NCBI GenBank assembly: GCA_022841325.1
Contig: JALHRS010000011.1
Span: forward strand, 17,928-81,927
Length of the DNA stretch: 64,000 bases
Direction: 5' to 3'
From: Lysobacterales bacterium
Lineage (GTDB): Bacteria; Pseudomonadota; Gammaproteobacteria; Xanthomonadales; SZUA-5
Shown here: positions 47,741 through 55,913 of the stretch, piece after piece
Layout of the letters: each line of letters opens with the position of its first letter
How positions within the stretch are numbered: position 1 is the stretch's first letter
Position numbers and translations under genes: made by a program
The notes under the pieces: generated by a model
The model's input: the letters and a program-made list of their open reading frames with translations, nothing else
Databases searched by the model: none
Told to the model about the DNA's origin: nothing

Positions 47741-49315
47741 CTACAAGTGCCGCTCCACCGGCAGCACCCGCGCGAGGAAGGCGAAGATGCGGCGGCTCCA
47801 GCTTGAGGTCGGTTCACGGAACTGGCGTCGGGGCTTGCCATTCTGGACATCGGTCCAGACCAGCCGATGCCGTTCCAACGACAGGCGATAGCTGTATTGC
47901 GGCAGCAGATTCTGCTCGAAGTTGCGGCGCACGCCCGCTGCGAAATCAGGATCGTCGATGCGTACGCCCATCTCGGTATTGATCCAGGTCGAGCGCGGTG
48001 TCAGGTTGAATGAGCCTACGAACGCGCTGCGGCCATCGACGATCACGGCCTTGGTGTGCAGGCTGGCACGCGAAGAGCTGCGGAATGGAGATTCCAGCCG
48101 ACCCACGGAAAAGCGTTTCAGTTCGTGGATTTCCACGCCCACGCGCAGCAGCGCGCGGCGATAGCGCGCATAGCCGCCATGCACGGCGGCCACATCGGTG
48201 GCGTTCAGCGAATTGGTCAATATCCGGATGCGCACGCCGCGGGCGCGCAGGGCCTTGAGCCAGCGCAGTCCCTGGTCGCCGGGCACGAAGTAGGGTGAGA
48301 TCAGGATCACCTCGTGCCGGGCCTGGTCGATCATGCTGCGCAGATCCGCGGCCACGCCGATCAGCTGGTCATCGCGCTGCTTCCATTTGTCCGGCGGGTC
48401 AATCAGCACTGCAGCGTGCCCGCCAACAAAGCGCCGTGCGCCCGACACCACGTCGGCGCCCAGGGTGTCGACATCCAATGCCTCCCGGAAGGCGTCCTGC
48501 TCCAGCGTCGCCCTGCGGTCGGCCTCCAGCGCCTGTCGCGCCAAGTCCAGAGCCGGTGCCGGGCGCTTGTCCGGCAGCTGATCCAGGGGAATCACGATCG
48601 GGGAGTTCCAGTAGGCGTCGAATCCGGCACTGGCCTGATCTGCCGCCGTCCCAGTCAGCAGAACACCGAGATCGCGAAAGGCAAAGGCCGCGCCCACGCC
48701 GAAATACTCATCGCCGACATTGCGGCCGCCGACGATCGCGAGCTGACCATCGGCGATCCAGGCCTTGTTGTGCATGCGGTGATTGAGCCGGAAACCACTG
48801 AAGACGAATTCGAATACATTGCCCAGACGCGATCGTCGGGTGCGGTAGGGGTTGTAGACACGCAACTCGATATCGGCATGCTGATCCAGCGCCGCCAGAT
48901 CCTGGTGCAGGTGCCGCGCATAGCTGTCATCGATCAGCATGCGCACGCGCACCCCGCGGTCGGCGGCCCGCAACAGCTCGCTGGCCAGCAAGCGACCGCT
49001 GCGGTCGTTGAGCCACATGTAGTACAGCAGGTCCAGACTGGTCGAGCTCAGCTGGGCTGTGCGCAGCTGCAAGGCGAGCGCATCCTGATTGGAGTGGATC
49101 AGGCGGTAGCTGCTCTGCCCGGCTTGCAGTTGCAGTTGCGCGACGCTGTCGGCAATCGAGCCACTGCGGGCTGCCGGCAAGGCCGCCTCGGTCGGATGTG
49201 GTTCGCGCGGCAGCAATGGAGCGCAGCCATGAAGGCCGACCAGCAGCAGGACCATCGCCACAAGCTGCAGCAGCTGCAGGGAGGGCGGAACTGGCGTTAT
49301 GGACTGGCTGATCAT
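47741..49315 (-). CDS. Phospholipase D-superfamily lipoprotein (cardiolipin-synthase C-like)
   Basis: A 524-residue protein with a lipobox (LLVGLHGC, Cys at about 31) and two HKD motifs: HNKAWIADGQLAIVGGRNVGDEYF and HTKAVIVDGRSAFVGSFNLTPRS. Two-HKD lipoproteins of this length resemble E. coli ClsC/YmdC, which makes cardiolipin from phosphatidylglycerol and phosphatidylethanolamine. The ClsC partner gene (ymdB-like) is absent here, so a general phospholipase D/transphosphatidylase role remains possible. Confidence 0.9.
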   Translation of the reverse strand: MISQSITPVPPSLQLLQLVAMVLLLVGLHGCAPLLPREPHPTEAALPAARSGSIADSVAQLQLQAGQSSYRLIHSNQDALALQLRTAQLSSTSLDLLYYMWLNDRSGRLLASELLRAADRGVRVRMLIDDSYARHLHQDLAALDQHADIELRVYNPYRTRRSRLGNVFEFVFSGFRLNHRMHNKAWIADGQLAIVGGRNVGDEYFGVGAAFAFRDLGVLLTGTAADQASAGFDAYWNSPIVIPLDQLPDKRPAPALDLARQALEADRRATLEQDAFREALDVDTLGADVVSGARRFVGGHAAVLIDPPDKWKQRDDQLIGVAADLRSMIDQARHEVILISPYFVPGDQGLRWLKALRARGVRIRILTNSLNATDVAAVHGGYARYRRALLRVGVEIHELKRFSVGRLESPFRSSSRASLHTKAVIVDGRSAFVGSFNLTPRSTWINTEMGVRIDDPDFAAGVRRNFEQNLLPQYSYRLSLERHRLVWTDVQNGKPRRQFREPTSSWSRRIFAFLARVLPVERHL

Positions 49316-49508
49316 GCGCGGCGCTGGTTCTCCTGTACCTGCAGGCGGTGAATTCTAGGCCCTGCCGTCGAACTTGTTCCCGGCTCCCGCTTACGGAATG
49401 GCCGGGAGCAGCGGTCAGCGTTCATGGATGGGCGGGTGGTCGATGCGCACATCGGGGCCACGCTCAGCGTCGTATGCTCGGGCCAAACTGTCATCAGGAG
49501 TGATCGCC

Positions 49509-50120
49509 ATGCGCCTCAGCAGTCAGAGTTTTTCCGAGCAGGAGCGGATCCCCGGTGAATTCGCGTTTGGTGTACCCGGTCAAGGCGAGCCCATGGGCTT
49601 TGGTGCCAACCGCAACCCGCATCTGGCCTGGGACGAGGTGCCGCCGGGCACCCGTTCCTTCGCCCTGCTGTGCGTGGACGACGATGTACCCAGTGTCTTC
49701 GACGACGGCAATCAGCCCGGCCGCAGCATCGCCCACGATCTGCCGCGCATCGATTTCATCCACTGGGTGATGGCCGACATTCCTTCCGATGTGCGCGAAA
49801 TTGCCGCCGGCAGCTGCTCCGATGGCGTGGTCAAGGGCGGCAAGCGGGCGCCCGCAGGGCCCACGGGCAGTTTCCAGGGCATCAATGACTACACCGGATT
49901 CATGGGCGATGGCGACTACTACGGCTATGACGGCCCTTGCCCGCCGTGGAATGACGAGCGTCTGCACCACTACCATTTCCGGGTCTATGCGCTGGATGTG
50001 CCAACCCTGAACCTGTCCGGACGCTTCAGCGCCACTGACCTGCAGCAGGCCATGCACGGCCATGTACTGGCCGAGGCCGAGTTGACCGGCACCTACACGC
50101 TGAATCCGGCGGTGGCTTGA
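49509..50120 (+). CDS. PEBP-family (YbhB/YbcL) protein
   Basis: A 203-residue phosphatidylethanolamine-binding-protein-fold protein without an obvious signal peptide. The ligand-pocket segments are NRNPHLAWDEVPPGTRSFALLCVDDDVP, the GxRG-like loop and GPCPPWNDERLHHYHFRVYALD. Function in bacteria is not well defined. The ATG at 49509 is close to an AGGAG (49496-49500). Confidence 0.92.
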   Translation: MRLSSQSFSEQERIPGEFAFGVPGQGEPMGFGANRNPHLAWDEVPPGTRSFALLCVDDDVPSVFDDGNQPGRSIAHDLPRIDFIHWVMADIPSDVREIAAGSCSDGVVKGGKRAPAGPTGSFQGINDYTGFMGDGDYYGYDGPCPPWNDERLHHYHFRVYALDVPTLNLSGRFSATDLQQAMHGHVLAEAELTGTYTLNPAVA

Positions 50121-50177
50121 GGCAGGGCGGATCCGTCATCAGGATTGCCGGGGGCTGAATTTGTCGCCTGAAGCGAC

Positions 50178-50207
50178 TTTACAACTCGATGGACTGCCGG
50201 CTACTAT
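50178..50207 (+). promoter_or_regulatory. Predicted sigma-70 promoter of rpmH
   Basis: TTTACA (50178-50183), an 18-base spacer, then TACTAT (50202-50207), about 36 bases upstream of the rpmH ATG. Confidence 0.55.
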
Positions 50208-50243
50208 GCCGCTCTTTTCTCAAACCGATCTCTGGAGTTCGCC

Positions 50244-50378
50244 ATGAAGCGCACTTTTCAGCCGAGCAAGCTCAAGCGCGCTCGCACTCATGGCTTCCGC
50301 GCCCGGATGGCCACCCCCTCGGGCCGAGCCATTTTGAATGCCCGCCGCGCGAAAGGCCGCAAGCGCCTGATCCCCTAA
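50244..50378 (+). CDS. rpmH: 50S ribosomal protein L34
   Basis: A 44-residue highly basic protein, [18 protein letters not shown] ... RKRLIP, matching L34 end to end. TGGAG lies 7-11 bases before the ATG at 50244. It begins the conserved rpmH-rnpA-yidC-mnmE block. Confidence 0.98.
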   Translation: MKRTFQPSKLKRARTHGFRARMATPSGRAILNARRAKGRKRLIP

Positions 50379-50389
50379 ATCCGCAGGCA

Positions 50390-50797
50390 ATGCCGGGATC
50401 GCGCTTTCCGCGTCGGGCCCGGCTGCTGTTGCCGCGCGAGTTCGATGCAGTATTCAAAAGCGGCCGTCGAGAACGCGGCCGCTTTTTTGTTTGTGTGGTC
50501 GCCATCGGAACTACAGATGGCGCCCGCATCGGATTTGCAGTTGGCAAGAAGCACCTGCCCGCGGCGCATGACCGCAATCTGGTCAAGCGCATGGCACGCG
50601 AGAGTTTTCGTGTCCGTCGCGGTCTGATGCCGGCAGTCGACCTGGTGCTCTCGCCTCGCAGCGAGGTGGTGCGCGGCGACCGGAAAAGTCTGCGCATGGA
50701 TCTGGATGCCCTGTTCGATCGCGTGATCGCCGCTTCCACCCCTGTTTCTGCATCCGTTCGCGTGTCGGCTGAGCCCGGCAGCGAGGAGAGCCCTTGA
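50390..50797 (+). CDS. rnpA: Ribonuclease P protein component
   Basis: A 135-residue RNase P protein subunit that assists the catalytic RNA in 5' maturation of tRNA. The conserved core is GFAVGKKHLPAAHDRNLVKRMARESFR, containing the RNR-like RNA-binding helix, followed by DLVLSPR. The ATG at 50390 is 11 bases after the rpmH stop. A C-terminal extension of about 20 residues (ASTPVSASVRVSAEPGSEESP) is longer than usual. The stop shares one base with the yidC start. Confidence 0.95.
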   Translation: MPGSRFPRRARLLLPREFDAVFKSGRRERGRFFVCVVAIGTTDGARIGFAVGKKHLPAAHDRNLVKRMARESFRVRRGLMPAVDLVLSPRSEVVRGDRKSLRMDLDALFDRVIAASTPVSASVRVSAEPGSEESP

Positions 50798-52515
50798 TGA
50801 GCAATTTGCGTCTGTTCCTGCTGCTCGGCATTGCCCTGGTGGGCATGCAACTGTGGACCGCCTGGCAACGCGATTACGCACCGCCGCCCGAACAGACGGC
50901 GCCTGCCGATTCCGCCGGAACTCCTGCGGTCGCGGGTGCAGGCGACGAGGTGCCTACCGTCTCCGACGTGCCCTCGGCAGGCGAAGTGCCGAGCGCCCCA
51001 GTGCCCGAAGCCAGCGCCGCACCTGAAGCCCCGGTCGCAAGCACCACCGCCGTCGAAGATGGCCGTCGCATCATCATCGCCAACGATGTGCTGCGCCTGA
51101 CCGTCTCCACTCGCGGTGCCGAGATCCGCCAGGCCGAACTCAAGACCTATCCGGTCAGCCTGGAGCAGAAGGATGTACCCTTCAAGCTGCTCAGCGAAGA
51201 CCTGGCGCGCTACTACGTCACCCAATCGGGTCTGGTGGCCAAGGATCAGCCTGCCCCTGACCACACGGCGATGTACAGCGTCGAGGGCGAGGAGTTCAAG
51301 CTGGCCGACGGCAGCGATGCGCTGGAAGTGCCGCTGGTCTGGACCGATCCCTCCGGCCTCAGCGTGCGCAAGATCATGCGGCTCGAGCGCGGCAGCTTTA
51401 CCGTCGACGTGCGTCACGAAATCAGCAACCAGACCGGTGCGCCCTGGCAGGGCAGCCAGTATCGGCAGATGCAGCGCGTACCCCTGCCCAAGCCGCACGC
51501 CTTTGCCTTCAACAATCCCGAGCTCTACGCCTTTGTCGGCGCAGCCGTGTACAGCCCGGACGAGAAGTTCAAGAAGCTCGCGTTCGACAATTTCGTCGAA
51601 GAACCCTACACGCGCAGTTTTGCCGGTGGCTGGTCGGCCATGCAGCAGCATTATTTTGTCGGCGCCTGGGTGCCGGATCCGGCCGAACTGACCCATTACG
51701 AGACGGCAGTGCTGCCGGCCAATGGCAATCTGCCGCAGCGCTATCTGATGCGCCAGAAATCGCCTCTGGTCGAGGTGGCGCCGGGCGCCACGCAGAGCAT
51801 CGGTGCGCGGCTCTATCTCGGCCCCAAGCTGCAGAACGAGTTGCCCAAGGTGGCGCCGGGCCTGCAGTACACGGTCGACTACGGCATGGTCTCCTTCATC
51901 GCCCAGCCGCTGTTCTGGATCTTGAGCCACATCCACACGCTGGTGGGCAACTGGGGCTTGTCGATCATCCTGCTGACGCTGCTGGTCAAGCTCGCCTTCT
52001 ACCGCCTCAGCGAATCGCAGTACCGTTCGATGGCCAAGATGCGCAAGCTGCAGCCGCGACTGGAATCGCTCAAGGAACGCTTCGGTGACGACCGCCAGAA
52101 GATGGCGCAGGCGCAGATGGAGCTGTTCAAGAAGGAAAAGGTCAATCCCATCGGCGGCTGTCTGCCGATGCTGCTGCAGCTGCCGGTGTTCTTTGCGCTG
52201 TACTGGGTGATCTTCGAGGCGGTGGAACTGCGTCAGGCGCCCTTCTACCTGTGGATACACGATCTGTCGCTGCAGGATCCGCTGTACATCCTGCCGGTGC
52301 TGAACGTGGCGGTGATGTTCTTCACCCAGAAACTGACGCCCACGCCAGGCATGGACCCGATCCAGAAGCGCGTGCTGCAGACCATGCCGCTGATCTTCGG
52401 CGTGATGTTCGCCTTCTTCCCGGCGGGTCTGGTGCTGTACTGGCTGTCGAACGGCTTGCTCGGCCTGATCCAGCAGGTGGTGATCACCAGGCGTATCGAG
52501 GCGAGCAACAAGTGA
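50797..52515 (+). CDS. yidC: Membrane protein insertase YidC
   Basis: A 572-residue Oxa1-family insertase. It has an N-terminal anchor (NLRLFLLLGIALVGMQLWTAW), a Pro/Ala-rich linker, the large periplasmic P1 domain, and five C-terminal membrane helices containing NWGLSIILLTLLVKLAFYRLSESQYRSMAKMRKLQP and NPIGGCLPMLLQLPVFFALYWVIFEAVELRQAPF. The ATG at 50797 overlaps the rnpA stop (TGATG). No yidD gene separates rnpA and yidC, unlike many relatives. A terminator follows. Confidence 0.97.
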   Translation: MSNLRLFLLLGIALVGMQLWTAWQRDYAPPPEQTAPADSAGTPAVAGAGDEVPTVSDVPSAGEVPSAPVPEASAAPEAPVASTTAVEDGRRIIIANDVLRLTVSTRGAEIRQAELKTYPVSLEQKDVPFKLLSEDLARYYVTQSGLVAKDQPAPDHTAMYSVEGEEFKLADGSDALEVPLVWTDPSGLSVRKIMRLERGSFTVDVRHEISNQTGAPWQGSQYRQMQRVPLPKPHAFAFNNPELYAFVGAAVYSPDEKFKKLAFDNFVEEPYTRSFAGGWSAMQQHYFVGAWVPDPAELTHYETAVLPANGNLPQRYLMRQKSPLVEVAPGATQSIGARLYLGPKLQNELPKVAPGLQYTVDYGMVSFIAQPLFWILSHIHTLVGNWGLSIILLTLLVKLAFYRLSESQYRSMAKMRKLQPRLESLKERFGDDRQKMAQAQMELFKKEKVNPIGGCLPMLLQLPVFFALYWVIFEAVELRQAPFYLWIHDLSLQDPLYILPVLNVAVMFFTQKLTPTPGMDPIQKRVLQTMPLIFGVMFAFFPAGLVLYWLSNGLLGLIQQVVITRRIEASNK

Positions 52516-52583
52516 GTCGGGGCGATGTCGCCTGGGCTCAGCCTGATCGCCATGAGTAAAAAGTGAAAAGTGAAACGTCAACG

Positions 52584-52608
52584 ACGGCGGCGCTTGCGCC
52601 GCCGTTTT
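52584..52608 (+). terminator. Terminator after yidC
   Basis: Perfect stem ACGGCGGCGC / GCGCCGCCGT followed by TTTT, 69 bases beyond the yidC stop and upstream of mnmE. Confidence 0.75.
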
Positions 52609-52665
52609 GCGTCTAAGCTCTCACGTTTCACCCATCCTGCCCAGCATCATCAGGGAAACTCGACC

Positions 52666-54123
52666 ATGCCAGCGTCGCCTTGCACGGACACCATCGCCGC
52701 CATTGCCACGCCGGCCGGCGCCGGGGGCATCGGTGTGATCCGGGTTTCCGGGCCGCAGGCGCTGGCCATCGCGCAGCTGTTTCTGAAGCGCGAACCCAAG
52801 CCGCGCTTCGCCCACCATTGCCGCTTTCGTGACGACCACGGCGAGCTGATCGACGAAGGTCTGCTGATCGCCTTTCCGGCACCCAGGTCCTACACCGGCG
52901 AGGATGTCATCGAACTGCAGGCGCATGGTTCGCCGGTGCTGCTGGGCGTGTTGCTGCGACGCTGCCTGGAACTCGGTGCGAGGCTGGCGCGGCCCGGGGA
53001 ATTCAGCGAGCGCGCCTTCCTCAACGACAAGCTCGATCTGGCCCAGGCCGAAGCCGTGGCCGATCTGATTGCCGCCAGTTCCGAGAGCGCCGCGCGCGCC
53101 GCGCTGCGTTCGCTGGAGGGCGAGTTCAGCCAGCGCATCAATGCTCTGGCGCGTCAGCTCATCGATCTGCGCGTCTATGTCGAAGCGGCCATCGATTTCC
53201 CGGAAGAGGAAATCGACTTCCTGCGCAGCAGCGAAGTGCGCTCGCGCTTTGCCGTCATCGACATGGCGCTGCACGAACTGCTGGCCGGCGCCCGCCGCGG
53301 TCAGCGCCTGCGCGACGGTCTGCGCGTGGTCATCCTCGGCGCCCCCAATGTTGGCAAGTCCAGCCTGCTCAATGCCCTGGCCGGGCACGACCGCGCCATC
53401 GTCACCGCCATCCCCGGCACCACCCGCGATGTACTGCACGAAGCGCTGAATGTCGACGGCCTGCAGATCACGGTGGTCGACACTGCCGGCCTGCGCCACA
53501 CCGAGGACGAGGTGGAACGCGAGGGCATCCATCGTGCAGGGCGCGAAGCCCATCGGGCCGATCTGGTGTTGTGGGTGGTGGACAGCCGGGACTCGGGACT
53601 CGGGACAGGGGACTCGGGAGAGCAGAAACGGGACCCGGGACCCGGTACCGGGGACCCGGGGAAGCAGGAGCAGGGCAGCGGGCTGGCTGGGCATGCGCCC
53701 GATCGTGCGGAGCTCGAAGCCTTGGGTCTTGCGGCCGGCATTGCCACGCTGACGGTGCATAACAAGATCGATCTGGGCACCGAGCCGGCGCGGGTTGAGC
53801 GCCGTGCCGATGGCGTCCATCTATGGCTCTCGGCCAGGCACGGCGAGGGCCTGGAGCTGCTGCGCCGCGCGCTGCTCGATCACGCTGGCCTCGGCGAGGG
53901 CAGCAGCGGCGATTTCAGCGCCCGCCTGCGCCACGTAGCCGCACTGGAGCGCTGCCAGGCACAACTGGCAGCCGCCCGCGGGCACGCGCTGGACTCCGGA
54001 CAGGGCGAACTCGCCGCCGAGGACCTGCGCCTGGCGCACGAGGCGCTGGGAGAGATCGTCGGCCGTTTTCGCAGCGATGATCTGCTGGGAGCGATCTTCA
54101 GCTCCTTCTGCATCGGAAAGTAG
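52666..54123 (+). CDS. mnmE: tRNA-modification GTPase MnmE with a repeat-derived insertion
   Basis: A 485-residue MnmE, which with MnmG makes the cmnm5U34 modification. The N-terminal domain (TDTIAAIATPAGAGGIGVIRVSG), helical domain, G domain (P-loop GAPNVGKSS near residue 227, G3 DTAG, G4 NKID) and the C-terminal Cys-Ile-Gly-Lys are intact. Between the G3 region and NKID, residues ~306-346 are low complexity (Asp/Gly/Ser/Pro-rich). The DNA there (53588-53661) consists of GGGACTC/GGGACCC 7-mers in frame, making the protein about 30 residues longer than E. coli MnmE (454). It probably still folds, with an extended surface loop. Confidence 0.95.
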   Translation: MPASPCTDTIAAIATPAGAGGIGVIRVSGPQALAIAQLFLKREPKPRFAHHCRFRDDHGELIDEGLLIAFPAPRSYTGEDVIELQAHGSPVLLGVLLRRCLELGARLARPGEFSERAFLNDKLDLAQAEAVADLIAASSESAARAALRSLEGEFSQRINALARQLIDLRVYVEAAIDFPEEEIDFLRSSEVRSRFAVIDMALHELLAGARRGQRLRDGLRVVILGAPNVGKSSLLNALAGHDRAIVTAIPGTTRDVLHEALNVDGLQITVVDTAGLRHTEDEVEREGIHRAGREAHRADLVLWVVDSRDSGLGTGDSGEQKRDPGPGTGDPGKQEQGSGLAGHAPDRAELEALGLAAGIATLTVHNKIDLGTEPARVERRADGVHLWLSARHGEGLELLRRALLDHAGLGEGSSGDFSARLRHVAALERCQAQLAAARGHALDSGQGELAAEDLRLAHEALGEIVGRFRSDDLLGAIFSSFCIGK

Positions 54124-54284
54124 CTCGATAAGGCCGCAGGCCGAGCTTGCCGCGCAGCGGCTCCCAGACGCTCTGCACCTCCGATCGGGCAGAATTCCTA
54201 CAGCCAGGTCAGAATTTTCTGACTGCGCCACCACTGCCCGCGGACTAGACTTGTCACCAATGTCTGCCCAACTAGGCTCAAGCG

Positions 54285-54527
54285 ATGATTGATGTGCGCA
54301 CCCTGGAAGAACTGTCCCAGCGCCTCGGCGCCATGCTGCCGGCTTCGGTCGGCGAGGCGCGCGAGGACCTCACCCGCAATTTCCGCAGCGCGCTGCAGGC
54401 CGGCCTGTCCCGACTGGATCTGGTCACCCGCGAGGAATTCGAAGTCCAGCGCCTGGTGCTGCGCCGCACCCGCGAGAAGCTGGAAGCGCTGGAGAAGCGC
54501 CTGGCGGAGCTGGAGAGCGCCGGCTAG
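54285..54527 (+). CDS. ubiK: Ubiquinone biosynthesis accessory factor UbiK
   Basis: An 80-residue BMFP-family coiled-coil protein: MIDVRTLEELSQRLGAMLPASVGEAREDLTRNFRSAL, then a helical tail RRTREKLEALEKRLAELE. It helps assemble the Ubi complex, promoting aerobic ubiquinone synthesis with UbiJ. In many gammaproteobacteria this gene neighbours comM/yifB, as here. Confidence 0.9.
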   Translation: MIDVRTLEELSQRLGAMLPASVGEAREDLTRNFRSALQAGLSRLDLVTREEFEVQRLVLRRTREKLEALEKRLAELESAG

Positions 54528-54866
54528 GGTTCTGGTTGTCGGTTGTCGGTTGTCGGTTGTCGGTACAAGCCGCATCGCGCGGTGGCGAGGACCGCGGCGC
54601 GCTGCTTCTGTGGGTCCAGACTTGTCTGGACGCTTCTACCAGCACCCATCCAAAAGCATCCAGACAAAACCGCCACGACCAGGATCGGCGTCATTGCGAG
54701 GAGCGCAGCGACGAAGCAATCCAGAACCCAGCCACGGCAGCGCGCCAGCGCCTGGATTGCTTCCCCCGGATCAAGTCCGGGGTCGCAATGACGCCCGGCT
54801 GGGTAGCTGCCCTCAAAATGCGGTAACCAACAACCAACAACCAACAACCCGAACAGGAGCCCGACC
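54528..54866. repeat. Spacer with heptamers, family A and family B repeats
   Basis: GGTTGTC 7-mers (54532-54562), a family A element with degenerate right arm (54610-54669), family B (54687-54795) and AACCAAC 7-mers (54824-54850), which end just before comM. Confidence 0.9.
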
Positions 54867-55913
54867 ATGTCGCTGGCTGTGGTGTACACGCGCGCCGAAG
54901 ATGGGGTCCAGGCGCCGCTGGTCACGGTGGAGGTGCACCTGTCCGGTGGTTTGCCGGGGCTGGCCATCGTTGGCCTGCCGGAAGCCGAGGTGCGGGAAAG
55001 TCGCGATCGGGTGCGGGCGGCGCTGATCAATTCGGCCTTCGAGGTGCCGCAGCAGAAGATGACGGTGAATCTGGCGCCCGCGGATCTGCCCAAGGAGGGT
55101 GGTCGTTTCGATCTGCCCATCGCCATCGGTGTGCTGGCGGCCTCGCGCCAGTTGCCGGCTGAAGCCGTGGCGCGCTATGAATTCATTGCCGAACTGGCGC
55201 TGTCGGGCGAGCTGCGCTCGGTGCGCGGTGCGCTGCCGGCCGTGCTGCGCGCCCTGGAGCAGGGGCGCATCCCGATCGTGCCGCGCGGCAATGCCACCGA
55301 AGCCGGACTGGTGGCCAACGGTGCGGCGCTGTCGGCCAGCAGTCTGCTCGAAGTGGCGGCGCATCTGCGCGGTCGCCACAGTTTGCCCAGTTGCCCAGCG
55401 CCTGGGCCCAGCCTCGGCGAAATCATCAACGGTCTGGATCTGGCCGATGTCCGGGGTCAGCTCGCCGCCCGGCGCGCCCTCGAAGTGGCCGCGGCCGGGG
55501 CCCACAATCTGCTGATGGTGGGGCCGCCAGGCAGCGGCAAGACCATGCTGGCCAGCCGCCTGCCGGGCGTACTGCCGCCGCTGGCCGACGATGAGGCGCT
55601 GGAAGTGGCGGCCATCAGTTCCATCACCGGCGCCGGCGTTGATCCCGTCGCCTGGCGCCAGCGCCCCTTCCGGGCGCCGCACCACACTGCTTCCAGTGTG
55701 GCTCTGGCCGGTGGCGGCGGCCATCCGCGCCCCGGAGAAGTCTCCCTGGCGCATCACGGCGTGCTGTTCCTCGATGAGTTGACCGAGTGGAACCGCAGCG
55801 TGCTCGAGGTGCTGCGCGAGCCCATGGAATCGGGCCGCATCATCATTTCCAGGGCGGCCCGACAGTCGGAATTTCCGGCACGTTTCCAGCTGGTGGCTGC
55901 GATGAATCCCTGA
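54867..55913 (+). pseudogene. comM: comM (yifB), 5' part only, truncated by element insertion
   Basis: The first 348 residues of the ~500-residue ComM, the hexameric AAA+ helicase that extends branch migration in natural transformation. The N-terminal Lon-like domain ([38 protein letters not shown]), Walker A at residues 219-226 (GPPGSGKT) and Walker B (GVLFLDEL) are intact. The frame stops right after Gln-Leu-Val-Ala-Ala-Met-Asn-Pro, where intact proteins continue Cys-Pro-Cys-Gly. The missing zinc-Cys motif, arginine-finger region and C-terminal domain are not in the window. Confidence 0.95.

Noticed and set aside
50272..52581. 769-codon minus-strand open frame opposite rnpA and yidC
   Set aside because: Antisense shadow; it spans two certain genes and has the His/Gln/Arg-rich composition of a shadow frame.
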